The position numbers and the translations under genes are program-made. The notes beneath the pieces are model-generated. The model was not told the DNA's origin. It searched no databases and saw nothing but the letters and a program-made list of their open reading frames with translations. From the NCBI GenBank assembly GCA_963575745.1, contig CAUYUJ010008158.1, positions 22,501 through 86,500 on the forward strand: a stretch of DNA of 64,000 bases, given 5' to 3'. Source of the stretch: Prorocentrum cordatum. Lineage: Eukaryota > Sar > Dinophyceae > Prorocentrales > Prorocentraceae. Shown piece by piece: positions 16,699 through 26,254 of the stretch (position 1 is the first letter of the stretch; the number at the start of each line of letters is the position of its first letter).

Positions 16699-19600
16699 TC
16701 TCTTCTTTTATAAACAGGAACATATTGTTTTTCACATCATCGACCGTTGTATTCGCTGGGCAGCTGGCACAGAGATTCCTGATAAAGCTATGCATACTGT
16801 TCTCGATGCCTATCATACGACTTGGATGCAGCATGGCCCTGCTAAAATTCTATACTCCGATGGGGAAGGAGCACTGAATAATGATACAGCAAAGGCCATC
16901 CTTAAGGCTAAGGGAACAGAGCTTCGTATTCGAGCGCGTGGCCAACACGCTACAACTATCGAAGCTAGGAACGGCATCCTTCGACACCTCCTACACGTGA
17001 TGGGAGAAGAATTGAATAGATTACATATCCCTCTCAATTTCACTCGTCTCTTACATGAAGCCTTGTTTGCCAGCAACGCATTTACCTTCTACAATGAAGT
17101 GTCTCCGTACAATGCGCTGTATGGTAGACAGCCAGCTATGCTTCCTGATTTCCCTGTCTTGGATCATGATCAGCCCACTGAATCATCAGATCACTCAAGG
17201 GAGGAAACAATCAGGAGGGTTAGTCTGGAGGCAATCACGCAGGCCACTGCGGTTGCCAAGACGAACAGGGCTCTCCGTACAAAGACTACTGCTACGGGTG
17301 AATTTCACTATAAAGAAGGAGATCTCGTGGACTATCACCGCCCGACCACCACGAAAGACGACTGGGGTGGATGGAGTGGTCCATACCCGGTCATCCGCAA
17401 CGAACCTGACCGAGGCCAGGTCATCGTGAAGGTCGGCAATCGCGAAGTACGAGTACAGTATCCTGACACACGACACACACTGTACATCGAAGCACTTATG
17501 GTCCGCGAGATAGGATCGGACAATACGGCCCTTCGAACAGTATTGGCCTTTATTGCCGGTCTGCCAGCGGGGAAACCCGCCATGACTTTCGGATATCTAC
17601 CAACGAAACAGGGTCGGCTGCAGATGACTGCTGCGAGCCGACTTTCACCTAAGGTGCACTTGGCTCTTCAGTACCTCATACGCAACTACTTTCGTATTGA
17701 AAACGTTGTTGCTGTACGACTCGCCAAGAGCCTGACGAAGCTGCCTGCCGCACCCTATGCAGACAGCTGTACACTAGTGCACTATGATAACGATGTGACC
17801 CCTGGGTTTCATTACTATGAAGCTGATGGCACTGCCTTGAACATCTATGACATCACAGGATCTACACACTCACGCATCATCCAGTGTCTTAAATCCAGGA
17901 AGCCGTCTGCTGGGTTTGACCAAGATCTCACTAAGTTTGAGGAACTCGCTGATGGTCCACCACCAAGCGAATCACCTCCAGCAGCTGCTCCTGAGGAGCC
18001 TCCTACGGACAACGATGGTCGGCTCCCGACCATCATAGAGGAGACAGAAGAGGATCTGGATGCTTTTGTCTTGAAGTCGTGGTATGCTGAACTGATGGAT
18101 GACAGAACACTCCTTGAAGCTGACACAGAGGAAGTCATGCATACAGTTCCTACATACATGACAGACACACAGTGTGTATTAGTCTCTACGACCTGTGAAG
18201 ATGTGCAAGGCCACTTGCCGGAGCGGGGTCACCCGCCAGGATACGACATGGACACTTCTTACTACGTTCCTTTATGCTCCACGGAACCGGATAGCAAATA
18301 TGATCTGGACTCCGATGAGCACGGGAAGTATATCGAGCTCTGCTTCACAGCAGACATGTCCAAAGTCGTCCTGTCCGAGCAGCAACACCGACTGTTGGAT
18401 GACAGCAGCGTCACAACTATGCGAGTATACGTTAGCGCTGCCTCCAAACGTGCCGTGGTCGTCAAGGAAGACGATCTACTCACGAAGGCCGACATCCAAG
18501 CAAATCCGGTCAAAGTTTCCAAAGCCCTCTACACAGAGCTGAAGACGTGGCTTGACAACAAATGCTTCCAGATGACTGACTTAAGCAAGGCGTCTAACAT
18601 CATGACGTCACGCTACGTATACAAATGGAAGTTTGTCAAGAACGAAAAGGGCGAAATGGAAAGGACGATCCGGTTACGCTTGGTACTCCGTGGCTTCATG
18701 GACCTCGAAGCCTTTGACGTCGAAACCTTCTCTGGCACGGCAAGGAGGTCAAGCCAGAGACTGCTCGCAAGTTCTGCTGCATGCAACAAAGCTTGGATCA
18801 TCGCTTCCCTGGACATCAACATGGCTTTCTTGAAGGGACTGACCTATGGCGAGCTCGCCGCGGCAACGGGCGAGAAAGAACGTGTGGTGTGTTTCACACT
18901 ACCACCTGGATCTGCAGCTGTCCTTCGCACACTGCCAGGCTTTGAGTCATATGACGAATCAAAGCATTGTCTCCGGTGTCTGAAACCGGGGACAGGCACG
19001 AAGGATGCTCCCAGGGCATTCTCGCTGAAGCTCAGGTCCATCACTAGGAGCTTTGGGCTACAGCCTACTTCATACGACGAAGAATTCGAGATGAGCCCAA
19101 ACCTCTTGACAGCCAAGCACGTTGATGACATCAATATGACTGGGAAGGAAGAGGCTATCGACAAGTATGTCAAGTGTGTTGAAGATACGTTTGGGAAGTG
19201 CAAACTGAACAAGCACACATACACGAACTGTGCTGTTCGGTACAACAAGACCGATGATGGGAGCGTCACTCTCGACCAGGACGAATACATCAAACAGCTT
19301 CGTCCTATCACACATCCAGAACTCACAGGAGCTGATCCTGAAAGCAAGGCGACGAAGACAATTTCTGATATGTTCGTCAGTCTTCGTGGCGCTCTAGCCT
19401 ATGCGTTGATCACGCAGGTATGGCTAATGGTCTATGTTGTCTCACTACAACGTATCCAAGAACCGACAAACATCCAGGTACGACGACTAAACGCGGTTAC
19501 CAGAAAATTGCAGGCAGGCCCGAAGAAGATCGTGTATCATGCTATGACTCCAACAGGAGAAGTCGACCTGCATAGCGATTCTGGCTATCGTCGTCTCAAC

Positions 19601-20245
19601 GGAGATGAAGACGACGAAGTCAAAGGCTATGGTATCCGCGGGGCTAACCTGCTGAGGCGTGGCCACACGCAAGCGGGGAAACCCGTCGTGCACCTGGTGG
19701 ACGCATACTGCAAGTCTCATCGACTGCAAGTGCGTTCGAGCTACTCTGCGGAAACACTGGCAGCAGCCCACAACTTGGAAGACTGCTACCCGACCATTGT
19801 AACGCTCCACGAGCTACACTCGGGACCATTGACCCCCACACAGTTGAAGAACATATTGGAAATGGGTGGTCTATGTATCAAAGTCACTCTGACTATTGAT
19901 GCCGAGTCTGTCTTCAAATCTTTGTCTAGCAAGGATCTGAAGAAGCCCACAGAGTGTACTCTGCTTGGGCACATCAGCTGGATTCGCCAGATGATGGAAC
20001 GTGGAATCGTGGAAAGCGTCCAATGGTGTGACACGCGGGATATGACTGCCGATGGTCATACCAAAGGTAGCATTGACCGCGCGTTGCTCCTACAAGTAAT
20101 GGCCGGCCAGCAATCCTTCAAGCACGAGCTGAAGAAACATACGCCGTATAGGGCGGGCAGGTCGTCTCAGGACGGCCCTGCCTCCCGAGCCAGCGGGGAA
20201 ACCCGCGGGCAGGTGCGCTTTAGCAGCGAGGAAACTCGCCGGTAG
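16679..20245 (+). CDS. Pol: integrase core, reverse transcriptase, RNase H (copia type)
   Basis: Entered by a +1 shift; the first ATG in frame (16790) would lose the first catalytic Asp. Integrase D,D,E: Asp at 16697-16699 (ECDLFF), Asp at 16859-16861 (YSDGEG), Glu at 16961-16963 (IEARNG), with 33 residues between the last two. A C-terminal integrase domain follows (EGDLVDYHRP, GPYPVI). RT: catalytic Asp at 18812-18814 (SLDINMAFLKG) and HVDD at 19118-19129 (copia YVDD variant). RNase H acidic residues: 19577 (HSDSGY), 19751 (SAETLAA), 19898 (TIDAES), 20051 (MTADGHTK). All catalytic residues are present with no internal stop, which supports recent activity. The order integrase before RT places it in Ty1/copia. 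It copies element RNA into DNA and inserts it in the genome. Stop TAG at 20243-20245. Confidence 0.9.
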   Translation, partial: NEEVECDLFFYKQEHIVFHIIDRCIRWAAGTEIPDKAMHTVLDAYHTTWMQHGPAKILYSDGEGALNNDTAKAILKAKGTELRIRARGQHATTIEARNGILRHLLHVMGEELNRLHIPLNFTRLLHEALFASNAFTFYNEVSPYNALYGRQPAMLPDFPVLDHDQPTESSDHSREETIRRVSLEAITQATAVAKTNRALRTKTTATGEFHYKEGDLVDYHRPTTTKDDWGGWSGPYPVIRNEPDRGQVIVKVGNREVRVQYPDTRHTLYIEALMVREIGSDNTALRTVLAFIAGLPAGKPAMTFGYLPTKQGRLQMTAASRLSPKVHLALQYLIRNYFRIENVVAVRLAKSLTKLPAAPYADSCTLVHYDNDVTPGFHYYEADGTALNIYDITGSTHSRIIQCLKSRKPSAGFDQDLTKFEELADGPPPSESPPAAAPEEPPTDNDGRLPTIIEETEEDLDAFVLKSWYAELMDDRTLLEADTEEVMHTVPTYMTDTQCVLVSTTCEDVQGHLPERGHPPGYDMDTSYYVPLCSTEPDSKYDLDSDEHGKYIELCFTADMSKVVLSEQQHRLLDDSSVTTMRVYVSAASKRAVVVKEDDLLTKADIQANPVKVSKALYTELKTWLDNKCFQMTDLSKASNIMTSRYVYKWKFVKNEKGEMERTIRLRLVLRGFMDLEAFDVETFSGTARRSSQRLLASSAACNKAWIIASLDINMAFLKGLTYGELAAATGEKERVVCFTLPPGSAAVLRTLPGFESYDESKHCLRCLKPGTGTKDAPRAFSLKLRSITRSFGLQPTSYDEEFEMSPNLLTAKHVDDINMTGKEEAIDKYVKCVEDTFGKCKLNKHTYTNCAVRYNKTDDGSVTLDQDEYIKQLRPITHPELTGADPESKATKTISDMFVSLRGALAYALITQVWLMVYVVSLQRIQEPTNIQVRRLNAVTRKLQAGPKKIVYHAMTPTGEVDLHSDSGYRRLNGDEDDEVKGYGIRGANLLRRGHTQAGKPVVHLVDAYCKSHRLQVRSSYSAETLAAAHNLEDCYPTIVTLHELHSGPLTPTQLKNILEMGGLCIKVTLTIDAESVFKSLSSKDLKKPTECTLLGHISWIRQMMERGIVESVQWCDTRDMTADGHTKGSIDRALLLQVMAGQQSFKHELKKHTPYRAGRSSQDGPASRASGETRGQVRFSSEETRR

Positions 20246-20347
20246 CGAGGCTACTCGCGCGCCCTTTCCTTGTAGGCAGCCGCTGCTGCTTAGCACTGTT
20301 TTTCCGCATAATAGAAGTGCGGTACCTGCTCGTCTCCTCCCCCTCCG
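20246..20347 (+). other. short 3' untranslated region with a pyrimidine, not purine, tract before the 3' LTR
   Basis: About 100 nt between the pol stop and the 3' LTR. The usual polypurine tract (plus-strand primer) is absent from the sense strand. Instead the last bases are TCTCCTCCCCCTCCG (20333-20347). How plus-strand synthesis is primed is unclear. Confidence 0.6.
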
Positions 20348-20632
20348 ACTTTAAACGGAGAAGGTTAAAGGCGAGGTATAAATCGAGCATGTACCGCTGC
20401 CGTGCCTGGCTCAAGCCGGGCCCGGCCAGATATGTGACTGTGCCTCACCGAGGCGCACTACTTGCATCTGAGATCGGAAAACATCCTTTCCATTGACGAT
20501 GCCCATCTTACTCTTTACTCCAGATCCCATGCTTCGTCTCGCTCTCTTGCTCATGCGCTATGAGCCTAAGCCTGGGATATGGAAGCGCCTAAGGCGGACT
20601 GTATACCTAAGCTTACCAGCTTGTTTTCGACT
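20348..20632 (+). repeat. 3' LTR (285 bp)
   Basis: Appears identical to 4273-4557. It again contains the start of the Gag-like ORF (ATG at 20499), which here reads 13 codons past the LTR into host DNA and stops at about 20673. Confidence 0.93.
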
Positions 20633-20637
20633 GTGCA
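20633..20637. other. target-site duplication, right (GTGCA)
   Basis: Matches 4268-4272. Confidence 0.85.
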
Positions 20638-20879
20638 AGCCTTGTGGCGTAAGTCATGCCATGCAAATGCTGTGATGTAAGCTGTGTGGTGTGAGCTGGG
20701 AGCTCACGAGGCGGCAACGAGCGCCCACGAGGCGGCACAGGCGGCAACGCGGCGCAGCCTCGGCGGTCCCAGCGCGCGTTGCGCCCACGAGCGGCCACGA
20801 GGCGGCCACCAGGCGGCAGCGTGGAAAAGCATCGCGGGACCCGTCCGGTCACTTGAGTAACGGAAGCAAGAAAGTTGAT

Positions 20880-21216
<337 letters not shown>

Positions 21217-21235
21217 GGGCAATCATTTTTCGGTG

Positions 21236-21725
21236 AATATGCATACCCTTACGGCCACCGTTCGTGTGATCAGGAGGCTCGGGTGGGGGAGGAGCCAACG
21301 TTTCGTTCAATCCATAGCATTATCGATCTCACTATCGCTCACACTATTGATCTCACTATCGATCTCACAATCGATAGCACTATCGATTTCGCAATCGAGA
21401 TCTCGCTATCGATCTCACTATCGATCTCACTATTGATCTCACTATCGATTTCACGGGACACCACTGGACACCATCGGCACACCGCGGGGCACCGCGGGAG
21501 ACCATCGGGGCACCACGACGGTGCACCCTTGGCAACTGCTGGCCAACCCGTGGTGGGAGGAGGGCGTGTCTTTTGGTCTGGTCGCACCATAGCCAGGGGA
21601 GGGTTACTTTCTCTCGCCCGCCCACGCAGCTTCGCCTCGCCCGCACGCACGACACGAGCACGAAACCGCAACCGATTTCCCGGTGGGGGGCTTTTCGTCC
21701 CACTGCGATCTCACCCCCCAACCTC

Positions 21726-21735
<10 letters not shown>
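21236..21735 (+). repeat. composite dispersed repeat with internal 12-bp satellite, copy 1
   Basis: Head: CCACCGTTCGTGTGATCAGG then GGAGCCAACG. Core: 12-bp units of TCACTATCGATC (about 21325-21452). Then GGTGTCCC-like words and a tail ending near CCCCCCAACCTCCGATA. The reverse-complement copy is 29606-30715; a truncated copy is 25078-25215. Confidence 0.75.
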
Positions 21736-21762
<27 letters not shown>

Positions 21763-22092
21763 GTACGCACACATACGCGGAGAGAGGGAGAGAGAGGGAG
21801 AGACAGAGTGTGTGAGAGAGAGAGAGAAAGAGAGAGAGAGAGACAGAGAAAGAGAGAGAGAGAGACACAAACAACTATAACAACAACGATTGACATATAT
21901 ATATATATATATATATATACAGAGAGAGAGAGAGAAAAAGAGAGAGAGATAGAGATAGAGAGACGGTGAGCGAGAGAGAGAGAGAGAACAAAACACGAGA
22001 GAGATACAGAGAGAGAGAGAGAGAGAGACAGAGGGAGAGAGAAAGAGAGATAGAGAGAGAGAGAGACAGAGGGAGAGAGAGAGGGAGGGAGA
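21726..22092. repeat. (TA)n and (GA)n microsatellites
   Basis: Two TA runs (about 21730-21757 and 21896-21919) within long GAGAGA tracts to about 22090. Open frames on the minus strand are Ser-Leu repeats. Confidence 0.95.
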
Positions 22093-22570
22093 AAGAGAAG
22101 CACACGCAGCATCCATGAGGGGGATATCCGGTGAAGCGAAGTCTCCCGATCCAGAATCATTTCTCGGTTTCAGTTCGTTGCGCGCGCGTGACGTGCGCGT
22201 GGGCGAGGCGACGCGAATCCCCGCGGTGTCCTGCCCCAGCCAAGGCCAGGTCAGGACAGATCGCCTCGCCCAGCCGTCTCCTCCTCCTCCTCCTCCTCCT
22301 CCTCCTCTGGGGCATGCCCCGGGGCTGCCCGCCCTCTGGAGTGCGAGAAGTGTGCCGCCCGCCGTGCGGGGCCCCGGCCAGTGTACCACCCGCGCGGCCC
22401 GCGCCGTGCCCGAGGCTCGAGGGCAGGCGTGTGCCGTTGGCGTGGCGCGGCGTGCCGTGCCCGCGTGCCGTGCCCGTCGTGCCGTGCCGTGCACGCGCAG
22501 GTCGAGGCTGGCTGGACGTGTGTGCTCTCGCGCGGCGTTGGTGCTCACAGTCAAAAGCCCTGATGAGGAC
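22093..22570. other. GC-rich noncoding DNA with a (CCT)n run
   Basis: (CCT)n at about 22279-22308, then GC-rich sequence with repeated GTGCCG words (22440-22500). No gene recognised. Confidence 0.5.
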
Positions 22571-22720
22571 GCGCGGCTTTGCTCAGGGTGCCCTTGCGTC
22601 CTTGCGCTTCCTTGCTCTTGCGTCCTTGGGGTTTTCGTCGTCCGCCGCCCCAAGAGTCCCAACTGCGGCTTCCAAGGGTCTTGCGTCCTTACCGCGCGTC
22701 CTTATCAGGGTTTTTGACTG
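22571..22720 (+). repeat. dispersed repeat with GCGTCCTT words, copy 1
   Basis: Shares CTTGCGTCCTT, GTCCGCCGCCC and TGCGTCCTTACCGC-CGTCC in order with 28500-28672. Confidence 0.6.
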
Positions 22721-22729
22721 TACAGTGGG

Positions 22730-22885
22730 AGCCCATGGCAAGAAGCACCCTGGCTCCCTCCAGGGTGCCCCGGGTGTCTTAGTTTTCGATTGTTGGCGAC
22801 GGCAAGCGTGACGTTCCCACACCAGCAATCAATGGACATCCTGGGGTCTCAGGGTTGGGTTTCTTGTGGTCTAGCTCCTACTGTA
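22730..22885 (+). repeat. dispersed repeat ending CTCCTACTGTAGGG, copy 1
   Basis: Same order of words as 52513-52690: AGTGGGAGCCCATG, CTCCAGGGTGCCC, GTTCCCACACCAG, GGTCTCAGGGTTGGGTTTCT, CTACTGTAGGG. Confidence 0.75.
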
Positions 22886-23624
22886 GGGTCTCGATGCCGG
22901 TGCAATGGAAGACACGGACGACAAAAGAGCTGGTTGGGCTCAATCGGTTTCTCGGGATGTTGCCGGAAGAGCCTCGCCAAGAAGCGCTGTCGATCGCGCC
23001 TTTTTTCATTTCCTTTGCCTTCTTTCCCTGCTACTCCCTCATGGTGAGGAGTGACCGTGTACCTGCTGCACCCACATTCGGCTTTATCTGTCTCGCGATT
23101 CTTCTCGCACGCGATTCGGGTCGATTCGAATCGCACTTATTGGTATGCGTCGGTTGCTCTCCATCTCGTCGCCGCTTGCTCAGGATGGTGAGGTTAGGGA
23201 ATTACGACTACCCGTCGCCAGACTGGGACAACACGTCGGCCGAGGCGAAGGATTCGGGAGGCTGACGCCACTTCATCAATCGCCGTGTGTGGGCGGATAA
23301 GGAAGTACCCCTCAGCGTATGAGAGGGGGAAAGGGTTGTCCTGCCAGCCCTCTTCTCTTTCCGGCCGATCTCAGGGACGCCTTCTCCTCTTCTTGCTCCG
23401 GATGCTGAAGAATGGAGACGTGACGCCACGACCAGGGAGGCCACCTCCACCGAGGGTTCCACGATGCCTCCCCGAGCAGGGGGTTGGGGGATGCCTTGGA
23501 GCCAGAGGGGGGATCACACCGCCAAGAGGACACCCTCTGTGGCGCTCCGCACTGTTGGTGGTGTCGCCTCGCCTTGCTCCTGTGACCCCCCTGCTTTTGC
23601 CCCCCCCCCGTCCTCTCGCCCGCC
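22886..23624. other. noncoding, no gene recognised
   Basis: Mixed-composition sequence. Frames up to about 136 codons exist but show no family resemblance. Confidence 0.45.
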
Positions 23625-23990
23625 ATCCCTCCCCCTCCTCCTCCTCCTCCTCCTCCTCCTCCTCCTTCTCCTCCGTCCTCCTCCCTCCTCCTTCTCCCTC
23701 CTTCTTCCTCCTCCTTCCTCCTCCTCCTCCCTCCTCCTCCTCCTCCTCCTCCTCCTCCTCCTCCTCCTCTCTCTCTTCCTCCTCCGCCCTCCTCCTCCTC
23801 CTCTCCTCCTCCTCCTCCCTCCTCCTCCTCCTCCTCCTCTTCCTCCTCCTCCTCCTCCTCCCCCTCCTCCTCCTCCTCCCTCCTCCTCCTCCTCCTCCCC
23901 CTCCTCCTCCTCCTCCATCTCCATCTCCATCTCCTCCTCCCCCTCCTCGTCCTCTTCCTCCTCCTCCTCCTCCTCTTCCCCCTGCGCTCG
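23625..23990. repeat. (TCC)n microsatellite
   Basis: Interrupted CTC/CCT/TCC triplets over about 365 bp. Very long open frames on both strands (poly-Ser/Pro/Leu and poly-Glu/Arg/Gly) cross it and are artefacts. Confidence 0.97.
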
Positions 23991-24637
23991 CTGCCCCCGC
24001 CCGTCCTCCGACGAGGGGCCCTCCAGAGGACGAGCTCGCCCGCTCCTCGGCTCCTGCCCCTGTCAGCTGGGGCCGACCCCCTCGGCACATTTGTTGGCCC
24101 GGGTGTCCCAGGTCACCCGCGGGGGCGCGAAGGCAGTCGCGCCTCGCGCGCCGCGCTCCGGGCCAGCGCGCGGCGTCCTTCGTCGAAGGGGGCGGCGCGG
24201 GGGCGCGAGGGCGCGACGGGGATCGCGCGCCGCGCGTCGCGGGCCGCGATGCGCGACGTTGGGCGACACGGGCGTCCCCTCCCAGCCACGAGCAGAGAAG
24301 GGGATGGGGGAGGGGGGAAGGCTTCTTGGTAGCGCCCCTGCTTCTTTGAAGGCGCGGGCCCTGTCTGCAGGTGTAGCGCCGGCGCCTTCTAAGAAGCGGC
24401 CTCCTTCTAAGAAGCCTTCCCCCTCCTCCTGCCCCCCTCTGCGCGCCGCCAACCCTGGAGCCCTCTGCTCCTCCCGTGGAGCCGCTGGAGGCCTCGGCGT
24501 CGGGGTTTGAGGGCGCGGGGCCCGTGCCACACGCCGGGCGGCCGCCGCGGCGTCCCGCGGGTTTCATTGGAAAGATGCTGACACGGCAGGAGGACCCCAT
24601 GGCTCGAGGGACAAACAATCAGAGGAGGAAGTGGTAC
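23991..24637. other. GC-rich noncoding DNA
   Basis: Rich in GCGCG words, with GAAGGCTTCTT / AAGAAGCCTTC inverted words around 24325 and 24410. No gene recognised. Confidence 0.45.
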
Positions 24638-24921
24638 TCATGCCGCTGCCCTTCCCTGATGGGCAAATTTTCCACCATACCTACCCTATGTGCGACGGGG
24701 GAGAAGGGAGGATGAAGATGTCCTCCTCCCCCTCCTCCTTCTCCTCCTCCTCCTCCTCCTCCTCCTCCTCCCCTACATATGGCAGTGGTGGTGGAGAATG
24801 GGCCCATCATTCCCTCGTTTTCTCCTGCTTGGGCCTCCTGGGAAGCCCTCGCCACCGCCGGCTTCGCCTCGAGATGCTGGTCAGATCGCACCCAGAGGTC
24901 CGGGGAGTAGCGGTCATCACC
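24638..24921. repeat. inverted-repeat element with GGTACTCATGCCGC arms, split by (TCC)n
   Basis: Left arm GGTACTCATGCCGCTGCCC; right arm GGGGAGTAGCGGTCATCACC, complementary with mismatches. The internal (TCC)n at about 24721-24772 is probably secondary. Related elements lie at 53106-53253 and 54321-54431. Confidence 0.55.
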
Positions 24922-24936
24922 TGGGCACGAGCCTTC

Positions 24937-25068
24937 GGAGCTCGGCGCGAACCTCCTGGGGCGGCGCTGGCCCTCTCTCTGCCGGCGCCTCCGGCGCCGC
25001 CCCTGGCTCGCTCCGCGCGTCCAGGGAGGGGGGCTCAGCGCTGGTCCAGAGGTCCGCGCGGAGCTCCG
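24937..25068. repeat. fold-back MITE-like element, family FB1 copy A
   Basis: The arms GGAGCTCGGCGCGAACCTCC... and ...GGTCCGCGCGGAGCTCC are complementary. The centre is CGGCGCC-rich with CGCGCGTCCAGGGAGG. Six copies of this roughly 130-bp family occur in the window. Confidence 0.7.
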
Positions 25069-25077
25069 AAAGTGTAC

Positions 25078-25215
25078 GCTTACCTATACGACCACCCTTC
25101 GGGTGATCAGGAGGTTCTGGGGGAGGGAGGAACCAACGTCTCGCTCGATCGGTCTCACTGTCGATCTCACCATCGATCTCACGATCGGTCTCGCTCGATC
25201 GATTCGGATTCGGAG
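25078..25215 (+). repeat. composite 12-bp-satellite repeat, truncated copy 2
   Basis: Carries the head (CGACCACCCTTCGGGTGATC, GGAACCAACGTCTCGCTCG) and a few GATCGGTCTCAC-type units, then stops. Confidence 0.7.
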
Positions 25216-25262
25216 GGCCGCGTTGCTCGAAGAAGAAAAGCGACATCAACATAACTGTTGGC

Positions 25263-25387
25263 CCTCCGCGCGGGTATCTTGGGTCCGCGCTGAGACCCCC
25301 CAGGCGGCGCCTCTGGCGCCGCCTCTGGCGCGCTCCGCGCTCCAGGTAGGGGCGTCCAGCGCAGGTCCAAGAAATCCGCGCGGAGCT
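25263..25387. repeat. fold-back element FB1 copy B
   Basis: Left arm CCTCCGCGCGGGTATCTTGG, right arm CCAAGAAATCCGCGCGGAGC; same centre as the other copies. Confidence 0.7.
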
Positions 25388-25844
25388 ATGCCGTTTTTTC
25401 TTCTTCCAGTTGTGGGCAGGGGCGGATGGATGGGAGGCGTGGAGAAGTGCCAGTCAGGGGCAACTGTAGGGGGGGGGAAGAGATCAGGGGGAGATGCATC
25501 GACCCCAATCGCCCACTGATCACAGATGGGGGCCTGTTCGCCCTTTCCTACTCAGGATCGTGCGGGTTCGTTGTCAGGGGCCTGTCGCCGATCCGATCTT
25601 TCGGCGATGTGTTGCCGATGCCAGGTCGATTTTTTCTTCTCCCTGAGCCGGTCCCCCCTACCGTCCCTTTGAGCCAGGGGCAGAAGGAGGGATCGCCTTC
25701 CTCAGTGTTGACAGCGAGATGAGACGGTGACCCTCCGTACGACGAAAGCCGTGTAAAGGCAAGATGTGTCTGTCACGGGATACCCCGTGGAGGTGGTGAC
25801 CTCTCCAACAAGTCCGTGAAGCAGGTGTGCCTGAAGTGATCTCG
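25388..25844. other. noncoding, no feature recognised
   Basis: No coding signal or repeat boundary seen. Confidence 0.4.
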
Positions 25845-25945
25845 GATCTCCGCGCGGGTTTCGTGGATCTGCGCTGGAGCCACCTGGCGGCGCCCCTCGC
25901 GCCGCCCCTGGCGCGCAGCGCGCGCCAGGGAGGGGGTTCCATCGG
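25845..25945. repeat. fold-back element FB1 copy C (right arm truncated)
   Basis: Left arm ATCTCCGCGCGGGTTTCGTG, then the CGGCGCC and CGCGCGCCAGGGAGG centre; the right arm is missing. Confidence 0.65.
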
Positions 25946-25959
25946 GGACCTCGAGAGAA

Positions 25960-26050
25960 GTTTGTGTTGATGTTTATTTGATCGCTTCGCTCATTCCGCT
26001 GGCCCTGGAGCGCTATTTGAGGCCTCAAGTTTGTGTTGATGTTTATTCGT
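25960..26050 (+). repeat. short direct repeat flanking a 47-bp spacer
   Basis: AAGTTTGTGTTGATGTTTAT occurs at about 25958 and 26028. Could be the footprint of a small insertion or a slippage duplication. Confidence 0.6.
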
Positions 26051-26254
26051 TGTTGTTAGTTTTTTTGTGCTTCCAGGTCGGCTTTCCCAAGACGCGCGAC
26101 CATCAAGAACCGCCCTTTGTGAGCGTTCTGTTTGTTCTCCCCTTCTCCCCAGGGTAACGCTCCTTACCCAGGCCAGGCCCCCCCTCCTCCCCCATCGGGT
26201 AACGCTCACGATCTTGCTGTGGGGGGAGTTGCCTGGCTTCCCCCCCAACATTAG

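Larger units (their letters stand above)
4704..20258 (+). repeat. family of more than 40 mini-hairpins GCGGG-GNNA-CCCGC
   Basis: Five-bp stem, four-nt loop starting with G and ending with A (GTCA, GCCA, GACA, GCAA, GAAA, GCTA). Example left-arm starts: 4704, 4813, 5651, 6596, 6974, 7010, 7853, 8675, 8711, 8912, 8948, 10331, 10349, 10823, 10868, 11522, 15009, 17565, 18223, 20192. Covarying stems: GCGGA/TCCGC (5846, 10850, 11992, about 13614), GCGGC/GCCGC (cluster about 16105-16170), GCGTG/CACGC (about 16936, 19657) and GCGAG/CTCGC (about 20226, 20245). In most places it is read as AGSPA/AGPPA/AGTPA/AGQPA/AGKPA. It is read in other frames at 4704 (SGATR), 4813 (RGYP), 18223 (RGHPP) and 20192 (SGETR). 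The last copy (20245-20258) lies essentially after the stop codon. None seen outside the element. Confidence 0.9.
4273..20632 (+). mobile_element. full-length 16.4-kb Ty1/copia-type LTR retrotransposon
   Basis: It is bounded by two 285-bp direct repeats that appear identical base for base and by 5-bp GTGCA duplications, with a tRNA primer site adjoining the 5' LTR. The pol order is protease, integrase, RT, RNase H, which defines Ty1/copia. It is two to three times the usual copia length (about 5-8 kb). The excess comes from a huge Gag-like ORF with Tpt1-like and RING-H2 domains and from a methyltransferase-like region between protease and integrase. Coding is split over four ORFs: frame 2, 1, 1, 2. 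LTR identity implies recent insertion, so the frame breaks are more likely recoding sites than decay. The element is visibly less GC-rich than its surroundings. LTR termini (AC...CT) are not the usual TG...CA. Confidence 0.93.

Noticed and set aside
16790-20245. Independent start of the pol ORF at ATG 16790
   Set aside because: It would delete the first integrase Asp (16697); the sequence upstream in this frame is clearly integrase.
23371-24618. Very long open frames on both strands across (TCC)n (up to 415 codons)
   Set aside because: They are pure consequences of stop-free trinucleotide and GC-rich DNA; frames on both strands are equally open and translate to Ser/Pro/Leu or Glu/Arg/Gly repeats.
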